Shown here: positions 8,624-17,106 of the stretch, in pieces
Position numbering within the stretch: the stretch's first letter is position 1
Layout: each line of letters starts with the position of its first letter
Assembly (NCBI GenBank): GCA_030523345.1
Contig: JAUNIR010000001.1
Coordinates: forward strand, 99,363 to 144,686
Origin: Lachnospiraceae bacterium
GTDB lineage: Bacteria > Bacillota > Clostridia > Lachnospirales > Lachnospiraceae
DNA: 45,324 nucleotides
Reading direction: 5' to 3'
Program-made: the position numbers and the translations under genes
Notes under the pieces: generated by a model
What the model was told of the DNA's origin: nothing
The model's input: only the letters and a program-made list of their open reading frames with translations
Databases searched by the model: none

Positions 8624-10203
8624 TGAGTAAAAGGGTTATTAGTATATGTTTAATAATTATTTTTTTAGCGGGGCTTGCAAAACATGCCTTCGTTGATTTT
8701 GATGCAGAAAAAAGCGATTCAACACTTGCGCAGAGAATAGTTGAGAAAAATGAAGTATCAGATGACACTTTAGTTATGTGGTATACAGATCCGTCAATGG
8801 AAGAATATATTTCAGATGTAGTTCTTTCATACAGACAGGAAACAGGTATGGATGTACAGATGGTTCTTGTTGATGGAATTGATTACCTTGAGAAAATAAA
8901 TAATGCTTCAGTTAGAGGAGAGGGCGATTGCCCTGCTCCGGATCTCTATGTTACAACTCATGATAATTTGATGAAGGCATATCTTGCAGGTCTTGCTAGT
9001 CCAATAATAGATAAGGAGGAAAAGGTTGTAGAAGACCATTTCCCTGGAACTGCGCTTCATGCCATATCGTGCGATGGGAAATTAGTGGCATATCCTCTTT
9101 ATTATGAGACAAATTTCTTCCTTTATAATAAGACATATATGTCTTCAATCGCTCAAAGTCGTATTGAAGATGAGGCGGACACAAAGGCTGGGGAACAGGC
9201 TCAGGCAGAGGCAGATAATATGGCCGATGAGAAGTCGCAAGCAGAATCAAAGGATACAACTAGCGAAGAAGAATCAGAAGCTGATTATGATTCAGATGGA
9301 GAAAATGCTGACATAGATGAATATGATGAACCATATGGTGAGGAAGATGAAGTTGCTGAACAGGAACTGTTAGATAGGCTTGCTACAATGATTCCATCAA
9401 CAATAGATGATATTACAACATTCGCTAATAACTATGATGCTCCTGAGCAGGTTGAAGCAGTATTTAAATGGGATGTTAGAGACATTTTCTATAACTATTT
9501 CTTTGTAGGCAATTACATGGAAGTAGGAGGAGAAGATGGTGATAACAATGCCATATTTAATCTCTACAATCAGCAGGCAGTAGAATGCCTCAGCACTTAT
9601 CAGGGAATGAATAAGTACTTTACAATAGAAGAGGAAGACAATTATGACAGCATCCTTCAGCAATTTATAGATGGAAAACTGGTTTTCACAATTGCAACAA
9701 CTGATGCATTTGCAAAAATTCAGCAGGCTCAGATGGAAGGTAAGTTTGACTATGAGTATGGTGTTGCTGTAATTCCAGACGTAAACAAACTCCTCTTATC
9801 AAGAGGTCTTTCTGTTACAGATGTTGTAGCTGTAAATGGATACTCAGAAAAGAAGGAAGCAGCCAATGATTTTGCTTCAAGATTATCTTATGACAATTCT
9901 GATTCTCTCTATATGAAAGCAGGAAAGCTTGCATGTAAAAGAGATATTTTATATGAAAATAGCGAAATTAATAATGTTATGACAGAATATCAGAAGTCTA
10001 TGCCATTGCCAAAAATGATTGAGACATCAGATTTCTGGCTGCAGCTTGAAATCGCATTTTCTAAAGTGTATGCAGGGGATGACCCTGACGAAGTCTTACG
10101 AGAACTATCAGACACTATGGGCGGACAAATTGAAGAGATTACATATTCAATTCCTATACAGGAGAGTATAGGCGCTGGTGTTCAAACTTTTTTCACAAAG
10201 TAA
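8623..10203 (+). CDS. Orphan extracellular solute-binding-like protein with acidic insert
   Basis: 526 residues. An N-terminal hydrophobic helix (about residues 4-18) has no lipobox Cys, so the protein is probably anchored or secreted. The rest resembles sugar-type ABC substrate-binding proteins (SBP_bac_1/8): a first beta strand near TLVMWYTDP, PDLYVTT, VAYPLYYETNFFLYNK, a PSTIDDITTFAN region, then a FIDGKLVFTIATTDA segment. Residues about 182-245 form an insert rich in Asp, Glu, Ser and Ala in the loop where relatives carry a short linker. No ABC permease or ATPase is nearby. It is coupled to argD by TAATG. Ligand unknown; import or surface assembly are both possible. Confidence 0.75.
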   Translation: MSKRVISICLIIIFLAGLAKHAFVDFDAEKSDSTLAQRIVEKNEVSDDTLVMWYTDPSMEEYISDVVLSYRQETGMDVQMVLVDGIDYLEKINNASVRGEGDCPAPDLYVTTHDNLMKAYLAGLASPIIDKEEKVVEDHFPGTALHAISCDGKLVAYPLYYETNFFLYNKTYMSSIAQSRIEDEADTKAGEQAQAEADNMADEKSQAESKDTTSEEESEADYDSDGENADIDEYDEPYGEEDEVAEQELLDRLATMIPSTIDDITTFANNYDAPEQVEAVFKWDVRDIFYNYFFVGNYMEVGGEDGDNNAIFNLYNQQAVECLSTYQGMNKYFTIEEEDNYDSILQQFIDGKLVFTIATTDAFAKIQQAQMEGKFDYEYGVAVIPDVNKLLLSRGLSVTDVVAVNGYSEKKEAANDFASRLSYDNSDSLYMKAGKLACKRDILYENSEINNVMTEYQKSMPLPKMIETSDFWLQLEIAFSKVYAGDDPDEVLRELSDTMGGQIEEITYSIPIQESIGAGVQTFFTK

Positions 10204-10317
10204 ACATATTTTTTAAACAACTTCAAATTATTATGGTATCAGAAAAGGCGAAAAGGCCTCATCTTTGTAATTAAAAATAATAAATACAAAATCATAGTAA
10301 TTTGGGAGGGTAAATAT

Positions 10318-11832
10318 ATGAGTGACAATTTTGATTACAATTATGATGATAAAAAAGAAGAGACAGTAACTAAGGCTCAGCCAAAAGAAAAAAAAGGACA
10401 TGGTAAGTTGGCTAAGTTTTTTGGAACAGTTTTCCTTGCTTGTGTGTTTGGATTGTCAGCATCTGTTGTATTTAATGTTACAGATAGGGTAATAGATAGG
10501 ATTGATCAATACAAAAATCCACGACAGGAAGCTAAAAATATAGAAGAAAAAACGATAGAAGATAAATTTGATAACAAGGATGTGGCACCTGAAAAGCCAG
10601 AAAAAAAAGACAAAGAAGATAATGTTGAAAAGAAGGCGCTGAATACAAATGATGTAGCAAGAGATCAGGGAGTAATGACAGTTACTGATGTTGTATCAGA
10701 GGCAATGCCTTCGATTGTTGCTATTACAAATAAGAGTATTCAGGATGTACGACTCATGTATGGAATGGGAATTCAGAAATATGAGTCAGAGTCTGCGGGA
10801 TCAGGTATTATTGTTGGACAAAATGATACAGAACTTTTAATAGTCACAAATGCCCATGTTGTTAAAAATGCAAATACTTTAACAGTTTGTTTTATCGACG
10901 GAGAAGCATATGAGGCCAATCTGAAGGGGTCTGATGAAGAGAATGATCTTGCGGTTATTACTGTAAGTCTTGATGATGTTTCAGGAAGCACATTAAAAGA
11001 GATTAAAGTAGCAAAAATTGGTAATTCAGATGATTTACAGATAGGTGAACAGGTTGTTGCTATAGGTAACGCGATGGGATATGGCCAGTCTGTTACAACA
11101 GGTATTATTTCTGCCCTTAATAGAACTATGGGTGGAGATGAAGAGGGAAATTTCTATATCCAGACAGATGCGGCTATTAATCCAGGTAATTCTGGTGGTG
11201 CACTCCTTAACATGAAGGGAGAGGTAGTAGGCATTAATTCTGCAAAGCTCGCTAATACATTAATTGAAGGTATGGGATATGCTATTCCAATCAGTTCTGC
11301 TGGTTCAATAATGGAAGATTTAATGAATATGGTTAGTAGAACACTTGTTGATGAGGCTGAGTCAGGATATCTTGGAATATCTGGATTTTCAGTAACAGAT
11401 GAAGTGGCTAATGCATATAGCATTCCAAAGGGAATCTATGTATCGGAAACATCAGAGGGAACAGCTGCTGAAAAGGCTGGAATTAAGAAAGGTGATGTAA
11501 TACTTAAATTCGATGGAATGAGCATGGATAGCATCAACAAACTCAAAGAAAGACTTATGTACTACAAAGCTGGGGAAACAGTAGATGTAATAATAGCTAG
11601 AGCAGATAATGGAGAATATAAGGAAAAGACGATTCCTGTAACTCTTGGAAGAAAAGAAACATTGGAAGAGGATTCTAAAGATCCACAATCTGATAAAACA
11701 GAAGAATCGTCGGATTATGAGGAAGATGAACCAGAACCAAATAATGGACAGAGAAATGGTCAGTTCAATTTTGGTGGCAGTACATTTGAGTATTCAATCC
11801 CAAATAATATATTTGATTTCTTTGGAAGATAG
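10318..11832 (+). CDS. Membrane-anchored HtrA/DegP-type serine protease
   Basis: 504 residues. A cytoplasmic, charged N-terminus precedes one membrane helix (about residues 38-57). A Lys/Glu-rich linker leads to a trypsin-like domain with triad His180 (TNAHVV), Asp210 (ENDLAV) and Ser292 (GNSGG). One PDZ domain (about residues 345-445) follows, and the tail is acidic and ends in a Phe/Asn-rich segment. This is the surface quality-control protease of Gram-positive bacteria. It starts behind a GGGAGG ribosome site. The 114 nt upstream hold no clear terminator. It appears to be its own unit before comEA. Confidence 0.95.
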   Translation: MSDNFDYNYDDKKEETVTKAQPKEKKGHGKLAKFFGTVFLACVFGLSASVVFNVTDRVIDRIDQYKNPRQEAKNIEEKTIEDKFDNKDVAPEKPEKKDKEDNVEKKALNTNDVARDQGVMTVTDVVSEAMPSIVAITNKSIQDVRLMYGMGIQKYESESAGSGIIVGQNDTELLIVTNAHVVKNANTLTVCFIDGEAYEANLKGSDEENDLAVITVSLDDVSGSTLKEIKVAKIGNSDDLQIGEQVVAIGNAMGYGQSVTTGIISALNRTMGGDEEGNFYIQTDAAINPGNSGGALLNMKGEVVGINSAKLANTLIEGMGYAIPISSAGSIMEDLMNMVSRTLVDEAESGYLGISGFSVTDEVANAYSIPKGIYVSETSEGTAAEKAGIKKGDVILKFDGMSMDSINKLKERLMYYKAGETVDVIIARADNGEYKEKTIPVTLGRKETLEEDSKDPQSDKTEESSDYEEDEPEPNNGQRNGQFNFGGSTFEYSIPNNIFDFFGR

Positions 11833-11851
11833 GAACTAATTATAATAACAA

Positions 11852-11888
11852 AAATAGTCTGCACATTGGGTCGGAAAGTAGGCTATTT
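11852..11888 (+). promoter_or_regulatory. Hairpin abutting the comEA start codon
   Basis: AAATAGTCT (11852-11860) can pair with AGGCTATTT (11880-11888), one G-U pair, 19-nt loop. The stem ends at the base before the ATG at 11889 and includes part of the only ribosome-site-like bases (GTAGG). It could hold back comEA translation or be a weak terminator for htrA; neither is proven. Confidence 0.35.
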
Positions 11889-12530
11889 ATGAAAAAAATA
11901 ATAATTGCAGTTTTGGTTGTTGTATTATGTACTCTTTGTGGGTGTAATGATGATGAGATTATAAATATTATCGATTCAGATAACTCACAGACTAAAGATA
12001 TTAATTCTAGTTATGATACAGACGACAAAGCAAATATAGAATTGACGGCTGAGAACATTGAAACAAATGATTCTCAGCCGTTTGTTGTGTATGTGACAGG
12101 AGAAGTAAATAACCCTGGAGTATTTGAGGTAGACGAAGACAAGCGGATAATTGATGCAATATACGCCGCCGGAGGATATACAGAAAGAGCTTGTGTGACA
12201 CATTTGAACCTGGCTAGTCCGCTGTCAGATGGGCAGATGATTTATGTGCCTTCTGTAGATGAAATGGAAAATGGAATTTACGAAAGTGTAATACAGCAGG
12301 GCGAGATGATATCCTCAGGTAACTCTAGTGGGAATGGGTTGGTGAATCTGAATACTGCAAGTAAAGAGGAGCTGATGACTTTACCAGGGATAGGCGAGTC
12401 GAAGGCAGAAAAGATAATATCATATAGGGAGACAAATGGTAAGTTTTCGTCACCGGAAGGTATTATGGAGATAAGCGGAATAAAGGATGGCTTGTATAAC
12501 AAAATAAAAGACAGGATATGCGTCAAATGA
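11889..12530 (+). CDS. comEA: ComEA-type DNA-binding competence lipoprotein
   Basis: 213 residues. The signal peptide ends in Leu-Cys-Gly-Cys, so Cys19 would be lipidated, where many ComEA proteins have a plain membrane anchor. A SLBB domain (about residues 62-125, VTGEVNNPGVFEV) comes next, then a helix-hairpin-helix pair (LNTASKEELMTLPGIG, then a second at the end) that binds double-stranded DNA. ComEA hands incoming DNA to the ComEC channel, and comEC follows directly with a 4-nt ATGA overlap. The ribosome site is weak and lies in a possible hairpin. Confidence 0.92.
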   Translation: MKKIIIAVLVVVLCTLCGCNDDEIINIIDSDNSQTKDINSSYDTDDKANIELTAENIETNDSQPFVVYVTGEVNNPGVFEVDEDKRIIDAIYAAGGYTERACVTHLNLASPLSDGQMIYVPSVDEMENGIYESVIQQGEMISSGNSSGNGLVNLNTASKEELMTLPGIGESKAEKIISYRETNGKFSSPEGIMEISGIKDGLYNKIKDRICVK

Positions 12531-14848
12531 AAGCAATAGGCCGATTATTTGAGATAAGAAGACCCATGTGTGTACTAAGCTTTGTCTTTATTTTTTTAGT
12601 CTTTGTAGTAACTAATCTAACTGGAGGGGTTGATGAAGCCGAGTATGTTAGAAATGATAAGGCAGTTTGGGTGTGTGGAAAAGTAACCGACAAGGTTAGT
12701 AAAAATGGTGTATTAAGTATACATCTTACAAATTGCTACATCAGCGAAGATACTTTGAAACCTTCAAAAAATACCTTTAGAAAGCTCCTGACTAAGAACA
12801 AAAGAATGATTATATATGTTAAAGACGGTGATTCATTTGACGTAAAAATAGGGCAATTGATAAGTGCTAAAGGGGCATATAGTAACTTTCAGAAGCCGGA
12901 AAACGATGGCCAGTTTAATATGAGACGTCATTATCGGATACGGGGCTACGAGGGAGCAATAAAAAATGCTAAAGTATACGGCAGAAGCCATAAGTATAGT
13001 ATGTATCGACAGTTCTTATTTGATGTTAAAGAACATACAAAGGAATTGTATAAATACTATATTGATGATGAGGAGGCGGGGGCCTTATCTGCCATGGTAC
13101 TCGGCGATAAATCATTTCTTGACGAGGATATAAAAGATATATATCAGACAGCAGGCATATCTCACATATTAAGTCTTTCGGGATTGCATATAGCGGCCGT
13201 AGGTATGAGTGTATTTACCATAATGTCAGCTATTGGGTTAGGTGTTTTTATGTCTTCAGCAGTATCTGTCGTTTTAATTGTATCCTATGGCATTTTGACG
13301 GGGCTTTCTACCTCTACAGTTCGTGCACTTACCATGTTTTTATTAGCACTTCTGGCAAAAAATATAGGACGTACATATGATATTCTCTCAGCACTTTGCC
13401 TTTCCTCGATTCTTATCCTATTTGAGATGCCATATTATGTATATGATGCTGGATTTCTTCTGTCATTTACGTCAGTTATTGGCATAGCTCTAATATACCC
13501 GATTCTTGATGATGCTACAGATCAGGGTGAACGTAATAAAATACGGATTTCTTTCTTATATAAAATTAGAAAAACATTATTGTATGAGAAAATTCGCCAA
13601 AGCATATGCGTTAGCTTGGCAGCGATGTTAGCAACACTCCCGGTCACAGTAAATACTTTCTATAAAATTTCAAGATATGGCGTAATAATAAATATTATTG
13701 TAGTTCCGCTTATGAGTGCCGTATTAGGCGTTGGAATTATCGCATCAATAATTGGAAATATAATCGGAAAATATAGACCATTCAAACTAATAACGTGGGC
13801 GATGCTTACAATCGCAGAGAAAATACTAGTCCTTTATAAAACATTATCTATAAGCATTTCTAATATTCCAGGAAACATTTGGATCACAGGTAGGAGTACC
13901 ATAACAAGAAACTTGGTTTACATAACTACAATAATTATTTTATGTTTAATACATAAGTATTATAAAAAGACAGAAACATCCCAAAATAGTATTTATAAAT
14001 ATAAATTAATAACTGTAATTCTCATTATATTTTCGATAGGAATACTCACGGGTAAAAATCACATGGATTACAGTATAAATGTACTTTCAGTAGGACAGGG
14101 TGCATGCAATATCCTATATGGGAAAAATGTTCCCACGGTGATTATAGATGGAGGAAGTATAGATGTTAAAAATGTTGGTAAGTATAGAATAATACCATTT
14201 ATTTATTCAAATGGAATAGATGAAATTGATTATTTGTTTGTTACGCATAATGATTCTGATCATATAAGTGGAATAAAGGAGCTGATTTCAGATAGGTATA
14301 GTGGGATTAGGATAAAGAATATTTTTCTTTCAGCATATGACGAAGAAATAGTTAGCTTAGCGCATGAAAGAAAAATCAATATTAACTATATGAAAAAAGG
14401 TGATTATATAGATAATAATGGATTTTTAATTCAGTGTATAAACCCTGTAGAAAAAACAGAGAGCGTAGAAGATGCTAACGATAATTCGCTTGTTTTAAAG
14501 ATTTCATATAAAGGTTTTGAAGCATTATTCACTGGAGATATTAGTAGCGATGTTGAGAGGAAGATAATAGATTATGGAGATGATATCTCTGCAGATTTTA
14601 TGACAGTAGCCCATCATGGTAGCAGATTTTCAAATAGTAGTGATTTTATTACGGGTGTAAATGCAAAGATTTATACTATTTCGGCGGGAGAAAACAATAG
14701 TTATGGACATCCGCATAAGGAAACACTAGAAAGGTTAGGTCAAAGAATCCCTGATGCAAAAATATTAAGGACTGATGAGAGTGGGCAGATAACAGTAATT
14801 GTGGATAAGGGTGAAACTAGTATATATAGGTTCCTGGACGAAAATTGA
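12527..14848 (+). CDS. comEC: ComEC/Rec2-type DNA uptake channel
   Basis: About 773 residues. The N-terminal OB-like domain is followed by the multi-helix Competence domain (DEEAGALSAMVLGDKS, LSLSGLHIA) and a C-terminal metallo-beta-lactamase domain (SVGQGACNILYG, THNDSDHISG, VAHHGSRFS) thought to degrade the non-transforming strand. The start is either 12527, overlapping the comEA stop with AGGA 10 nt upstream, or 12518, which is too close to that site. Both com genes are intact, so natural transformation is at least genetically possible. Codons after 12518 look normal for the genome. Confidence 0.95.
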   Translation: MKAIGRLFEIRRPMCVLSFVFIFLVFVVTNLTGGVDEAEYVRNDKAVWVCGKVTDKVSKNGVLSIHLTNCYISEDTLKPSKNTFRKLLTKNKRMIIYVKDGDSFDVKIGQLISAKGAYSNFQKPENDGQFNMRRHYRIRGYEGAIKNAKVYGRSHKYSMYRQFLFDVKEHTKELYKYYIDDEEAGALSAMVLGDKSFLDEDIKDIYQTAGISHILSLSGLHIAAVGMSVFTIMSAIGLGVFMSSAVSVVLIVSYGILTGLSTSTVRALTMFLLALLAKNIGRTYDILSALCLSSILILFEMPYYVYDAGFLLSFTSVIGIALIYPILDDATDQGERNKIRISFLYKIRKTLLYEKIRQSICVSLAAMLATLPVTVNTFYKISRYGVIINIIVVPLMSAVLGVGIIASIIGNIIGKYRPFKLITWAMLTIAEKILVLYKTLSISISNIPGNIWITGRSTITRNLVYITTIIILCLIHKYYKKTETSQNSIYKYKLITVILIIFSIGILTGKNHMDYSINVLSVGQGACNILYGKNVPTVIIDGGSIDVKNVGKYRIIPFIYSNGIDEIDYLFVTHNDSDHISGIKELISDRYSGIRIKNIFLSAYDEEIVSLAHERKININYMKKGDYIDNNGFLIQCINPVEKTESVEDANDNSLVLKISYKGFEALFTGDISSDVERKIIDYGDDISADFMTVAHHGSRFSNSSDFITGVNAKIYTISAGENNSYGHPHKETLERLGQRIPDAKILRTDESGQITVIVDKGETSIYRFLDEN

Positions 14849-14885
14849 TGGGAAAGCTAGTAATGGAAATTAATGACTAAGGCAA

Positions 14886-14916
14886 TTGACAATATGTTGA
14901 ATACGACATATCGTAT
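14886..14916 (+). promoter_or_regulatory. Promoter with embedded palindromic operator, toxin-antitoxin type
   Basis: TTGACA (14886-14891) and TATCGT (14909-14914) are 17 nt apart. The perfect inverted repeat ATACGA-CATA-TCGTAT (14901-14916) covers the -10, which is the expected place for a self-repressing antitoxin. AGGAG (14917-14921) and an ATG (14929) follow. Confidence 0.55.
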
Positions 14917-14928
14917 AGGAGTTAAAAT

Positions 14929-15158
14929 ATGATTGAAGTTCTATATTTTTCTATGTGGGAAATAAAGCTGTTCTTACGAATGGTTTTACGAAAAAGACAC
15001 AAAAGGAATTATCAGAACTAACTGGAATAACGCAGGCAGACATAAGTAGGATTGAAAACGGTACACGAAATCCGAGTCTTGCAATGGTAAAGAGAATTGC
15101 TGCCGGTTTAGGAATGCAATTAAGGCTAGAGGTTGCGCATACTTCGATAAAACGTTGA
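14929..15158 (+). pseudogene. HigBA/RelE-type toxin-antitoxin remnant, deleted and fused
   Basis: From ATG 14929 the frame reads MIEVLYF and soon runs out; one base away it reads FFYVGNKAVLTNGFTKKTQK, which is the C-terminus of HigB/Gp49-type toxins. That frame continues without a break into KELSELTGITQADISRIENG and a full XRE helix-turn-helix end, typical of HigA antitoxins. So the toxin body and antitoxin start are missing, and the join falls at Thr-Gln-Lys, which both genes normally contain. A T5 run at 14946-14950 marks the frame change; one extra T would give one continuous fusion. A GTG at 14955 could start a 67-residue antitoxin-like peptide. Family assignment is from motif recall. Confidence 0.7.
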
Positions 15159-15175
15159 TTTGGATGCTCGGAAGA

Positions 15176-15195
15176 CACTGATTAATGAATCAGTG
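15176..15195. repeat. Perfect inverted repeat, 8-bp stem
   Basis: CACTGATT (15176-15183) and AATCAGTG (15188-15195) with a 4-nt loop, between the toxin-antitoxin remnant and the deacylase gene. There is no T-run, so it is not a classic terminator; a transcript hairpin or binding site is possible. Confidence 0.45.
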
Positions 15196-15239
15196 AATTG
15201 GTATCCGCGAAAATACAAAAAAATACATGGAGATAAGCT

Positions 15240-15806
15240 ATGAATTTGAAATTAGAAAAAGGAAGTCCTACCGATATAGATAGTAGACTCGAAAAGGAGA
15301 AAAGGTGTTATAAGCTATTGGACGAATTAGGGCTTGAATATTACAGATGTGATCATCCTGACTCTAATGCGAACACTATGGAAGATTGTCTTAAGATAGA
15401 TAGTATTCTTGAAGCGGTAGTATGTAAGAATTTGTTTTTGTGTAATCGTCAACATACCCAGTTTTATCTTTTGATGATGCCGGGGGATAAAGTTTTTAAA
15501 ACAAAAGAGTTATCGGGACAGTTAGGATGTGCGAGACTTAGTTTTGCAGAACCAGAATATATGGAGAAGTATCTTGATATAACTCCGGGTTCAGTTAGCA
15601 TATTAGGACTTATGAATGACCATGATAATGCTGTTCAACTATTAGTAGATAAAGATGTTTTAGAGGGAGAATATGTTGGATGTCATCCATGCATTAATAC
15701 AACAAGCCTTAAAATTAGAAAAGATGATATGTTTGGTCCATTACTTAATGCAATGCACCATGATATGATAGCTGTAGAACTGGTTGGAGAGAGTTATCAA
15801 ACATAA
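15240..15806 (+). CDS. YbaK/ProX-family aminoacyl-tRNA deacylase (PrdX-like)
   Basis: 188 residues making up a single YbaK/aminoacyl-tRNA editing domain, as in free-standing ProX/PrdX proteins that clear mischarged Ala- or Cys-tRNA(Pro). Supporting segments are the VVCKNLFLCNRQ strand with its conserved Lys, YLLMMPGDK, LGLMNDHDNAVQLLVD, and VGCHPCINTTSLKI near the end. The start has GGAG 8 nt upstream. The gene stands alone between the toxin-antitoxin remnant and a regulator with its own promoter. Which tRNA it edits cannot be told here. Confidence 0.88.
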   Translation: MNLKLEKGSPTDIDSRLEKEKRCYKLLDELGLEYYRCDHPDSNANTMEDCLKIDSILEAVVCKNLFLCNRQHTQFYLLMMPGDKVFKTKELSGQLGCARLSFAEPEYMEKYLDITPGSVSILGLMNDHDNAVQLLVDKDVLEGEYVGCHPCINTTSLKIRKDDMFGPLLNAMHHDMIAVELVGESYQT

Positions 15807-15842
15807 ATTATAAAGAAAAATAAAAAGAATAAATCACAAGAA

Positions 15843-15862
15843 AACCGCGTAAATACGCGGTT
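15843..15862. terminator. Perfect GC-rich hairpin after the deacylase gene
   Basis: AACCGCGT (15843-15850) pairs with ACGCGGTT (15855-15862), loop AAAT. It is the strongest hairpin in the 216-nt gap between the deacylase and regulator genes and probably ends deacylase transcription, though no T-run follows on the plus strand. Confidence 0.4.
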
Positions 15863-15873
15863 GCAACCACTGG

Positions 15874-15902
15874 TTGACAAATTGCAAGGCAAACTTTATA
15901 GT
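15874..15902 (+). promoter_or_regulatory. Near-consensus sigma-A promoter of the XRE regulator
   Basis: TTGACA (15874-15879), 17-nt spacer, TATAGT (15897-15902). The leader is about 110 nt and includes a 7-bp hairpin, ACAAATC (15942-15948) with GATTTGT (15962-15968). Its 5' arm could pair instead with TTTGT at 15926-15930. Confidence 0.65.
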
Positions 15903-16022
15903 ATGCAACTTAATGTTTTGATATGTTTGTTTCGTCGAAAGACAAATCAGTTAGGCCAAACGATTTGTAAGGAATAAAGATGAAAACAAAAATTTAAAAC
16001 AAGATGAAAGAAGGAAGAAAAA

Positions 16023-17024
16023 ATGATTTTAGCAGATAAAATTATAAATGAAAGAAAAAAGAACGGATGGTCACAGGAGGAACTTGCAGAACGTTTAGCA
16101 GTTTCAAGACAGGCGGTTTCAAAGTGGGAGAGCGCACAGGCAACACCAGATTTACAGAAGATTATTATTATGGCGGAGCTTTTTTCTGTTACCACGGATT
16201 ATTTATTAAAGGATGATATAGAACCAGAAAGTGCAAATGTTCCAATGGCAGAAGTTGTAAGCCCTTCAGAGACAGGTGAAGCTATTAGGAGAGTATCTTT
16301 AGAGGAAGCAAATGATTATATTAAAGCAGCAAGGGAAAATGGTCCTAAAATTGCAAATGGTGTAAGCCTTTGTATATTATCTCCGGTAATTCTTATTTTA
16401 TTGGCAGGATTAACAGAAGCACCTTTTTGTAATATGTCAGAAACTGTGGCAGCAGTGGTAGGACTAATTATACTGCTTTCAATGGTAGCAGTAGCAGTTT
16501 TTATATTTATTGTATTTGGAGCAAAAATTAATAAATACGAATATATAGAAAAAGAAGTTATTGAGACTGCTTATGGCGTTGATGGAATGGCTAAGGACAG
16601 AAAGAGAGCTATAGAGGGAAAAAGAACTGTTATGACAGCAATTGGCGTAATCCTTTGCATATTAAGCAGTGTGCCATTACTTATAGCTGCATGTCTTGAA
16701 ATGCAAGACTATATTATAGTTTCAATGGTAAGCGTGTTATTAATTGTGGTTTCAATAGCTGTGAATATGTTTGTAAGAATTGGAACTGAGTGGAATTGCC
16801 TTGAACAGCTTCTCCAGGAAGGTGAATTTACAATAGAAAATAAGCTTTCAAATAAGAAGGTGGAAAAGATAGCAGGTATATATTGGGCGGTTGTTTTGGC
16901 AGGATATCTTGGATGGAGCTTTGTAACATCAAGATGGGACTATACATGGATTGTTTGGCCAGTTACAGCAATATTATTTGGTGCAGTAACTTGTATAATT
17001 AAAGCAATTGATAGAGCTAGATAA
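16023..17024 (+). CDS. XRE-family regulator with C-terminal membrane domain
   Basis: 333 residues. An XRE helix-turn-helix (about residues 6-60, with SQEELAERLAVSRQAVSKWE) is followed by a short linker and four to six hydrophobic helices from about residue 108 onwards, including a pair near residues 205-245 and a pair at the end. Membrane-tethered XRE regulators of this layout are common in Firmicutes; targets are unknown. It has its own near-consensus promoter and ends before a strong terminator, so it is a one-gene unit. Confidence 0.85.
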   Translation: MILADKIINERKKNGWSQEELAERLAVSRQAVSKWESAQATPDLQKIIIMAELFSVTTDYLLKDDIEPESANVPMAEVVSPSETGEAIRRVSLEEANDYIKAARENGPKIANGVSLCILSPVILILLAGLTEAPFCNMSETVAAVVGLIILLSMVAVAVFIFIVFGAKINKYEYIEKEVIETAYGVDGMAKDRKRAIEGKRTVMTAIGVILCILSSVPLLIAACLEMQDYIIVSMVSVLLIVVSIAVNMFVRIGTEWNCLEQLLQEGEFTIENKLSNKKVEKIAGIYWAVVLAGYLGWSFVTSRWDYTWIVWPVTAILFGAVTCIIKAIDRAR

Positions 17025-17058
17025 AATGCTGTAAAATAGAAATATGTTAGTATAGATT

Positions 17059-17092
17059 AATCACCATTATATTTTATAATGGTGATTGTTAT
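17059..17092 (+). terminator. Rho-independent terminator of the XRE regulator
   Basis: AATCACCATTAT (17059-17070) pairs perfectly over 12 bp with ATAATGGTGATT (17076-17087), loop ATTTT, followed by GTTATTTT. Confidence 0.75.
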
Positions 17093-17106
17093 TTTGGAGG
17101 AAAAAG

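Noticed and set aside
9104-9316. Open frames within the acidic insert of the solute-binding-like gene, both strands
   Set aside because: These come from the biased Glu/Asp codons; the long plus frame has clear domain motifs on both sides of the insert.
10238-10256. AGGC/GCCT hairpin before htrA
   Set aside because: The stem is only 4 bp and no T-run follows, so it is not good evidence for a terminator.
15159-15239. Small gene between the toxin-antitoxin remnant and the deacylase
   Set aside because: No frame of useful length with a ribosome site; only the inverted repeat at 15176-15195 stands out.
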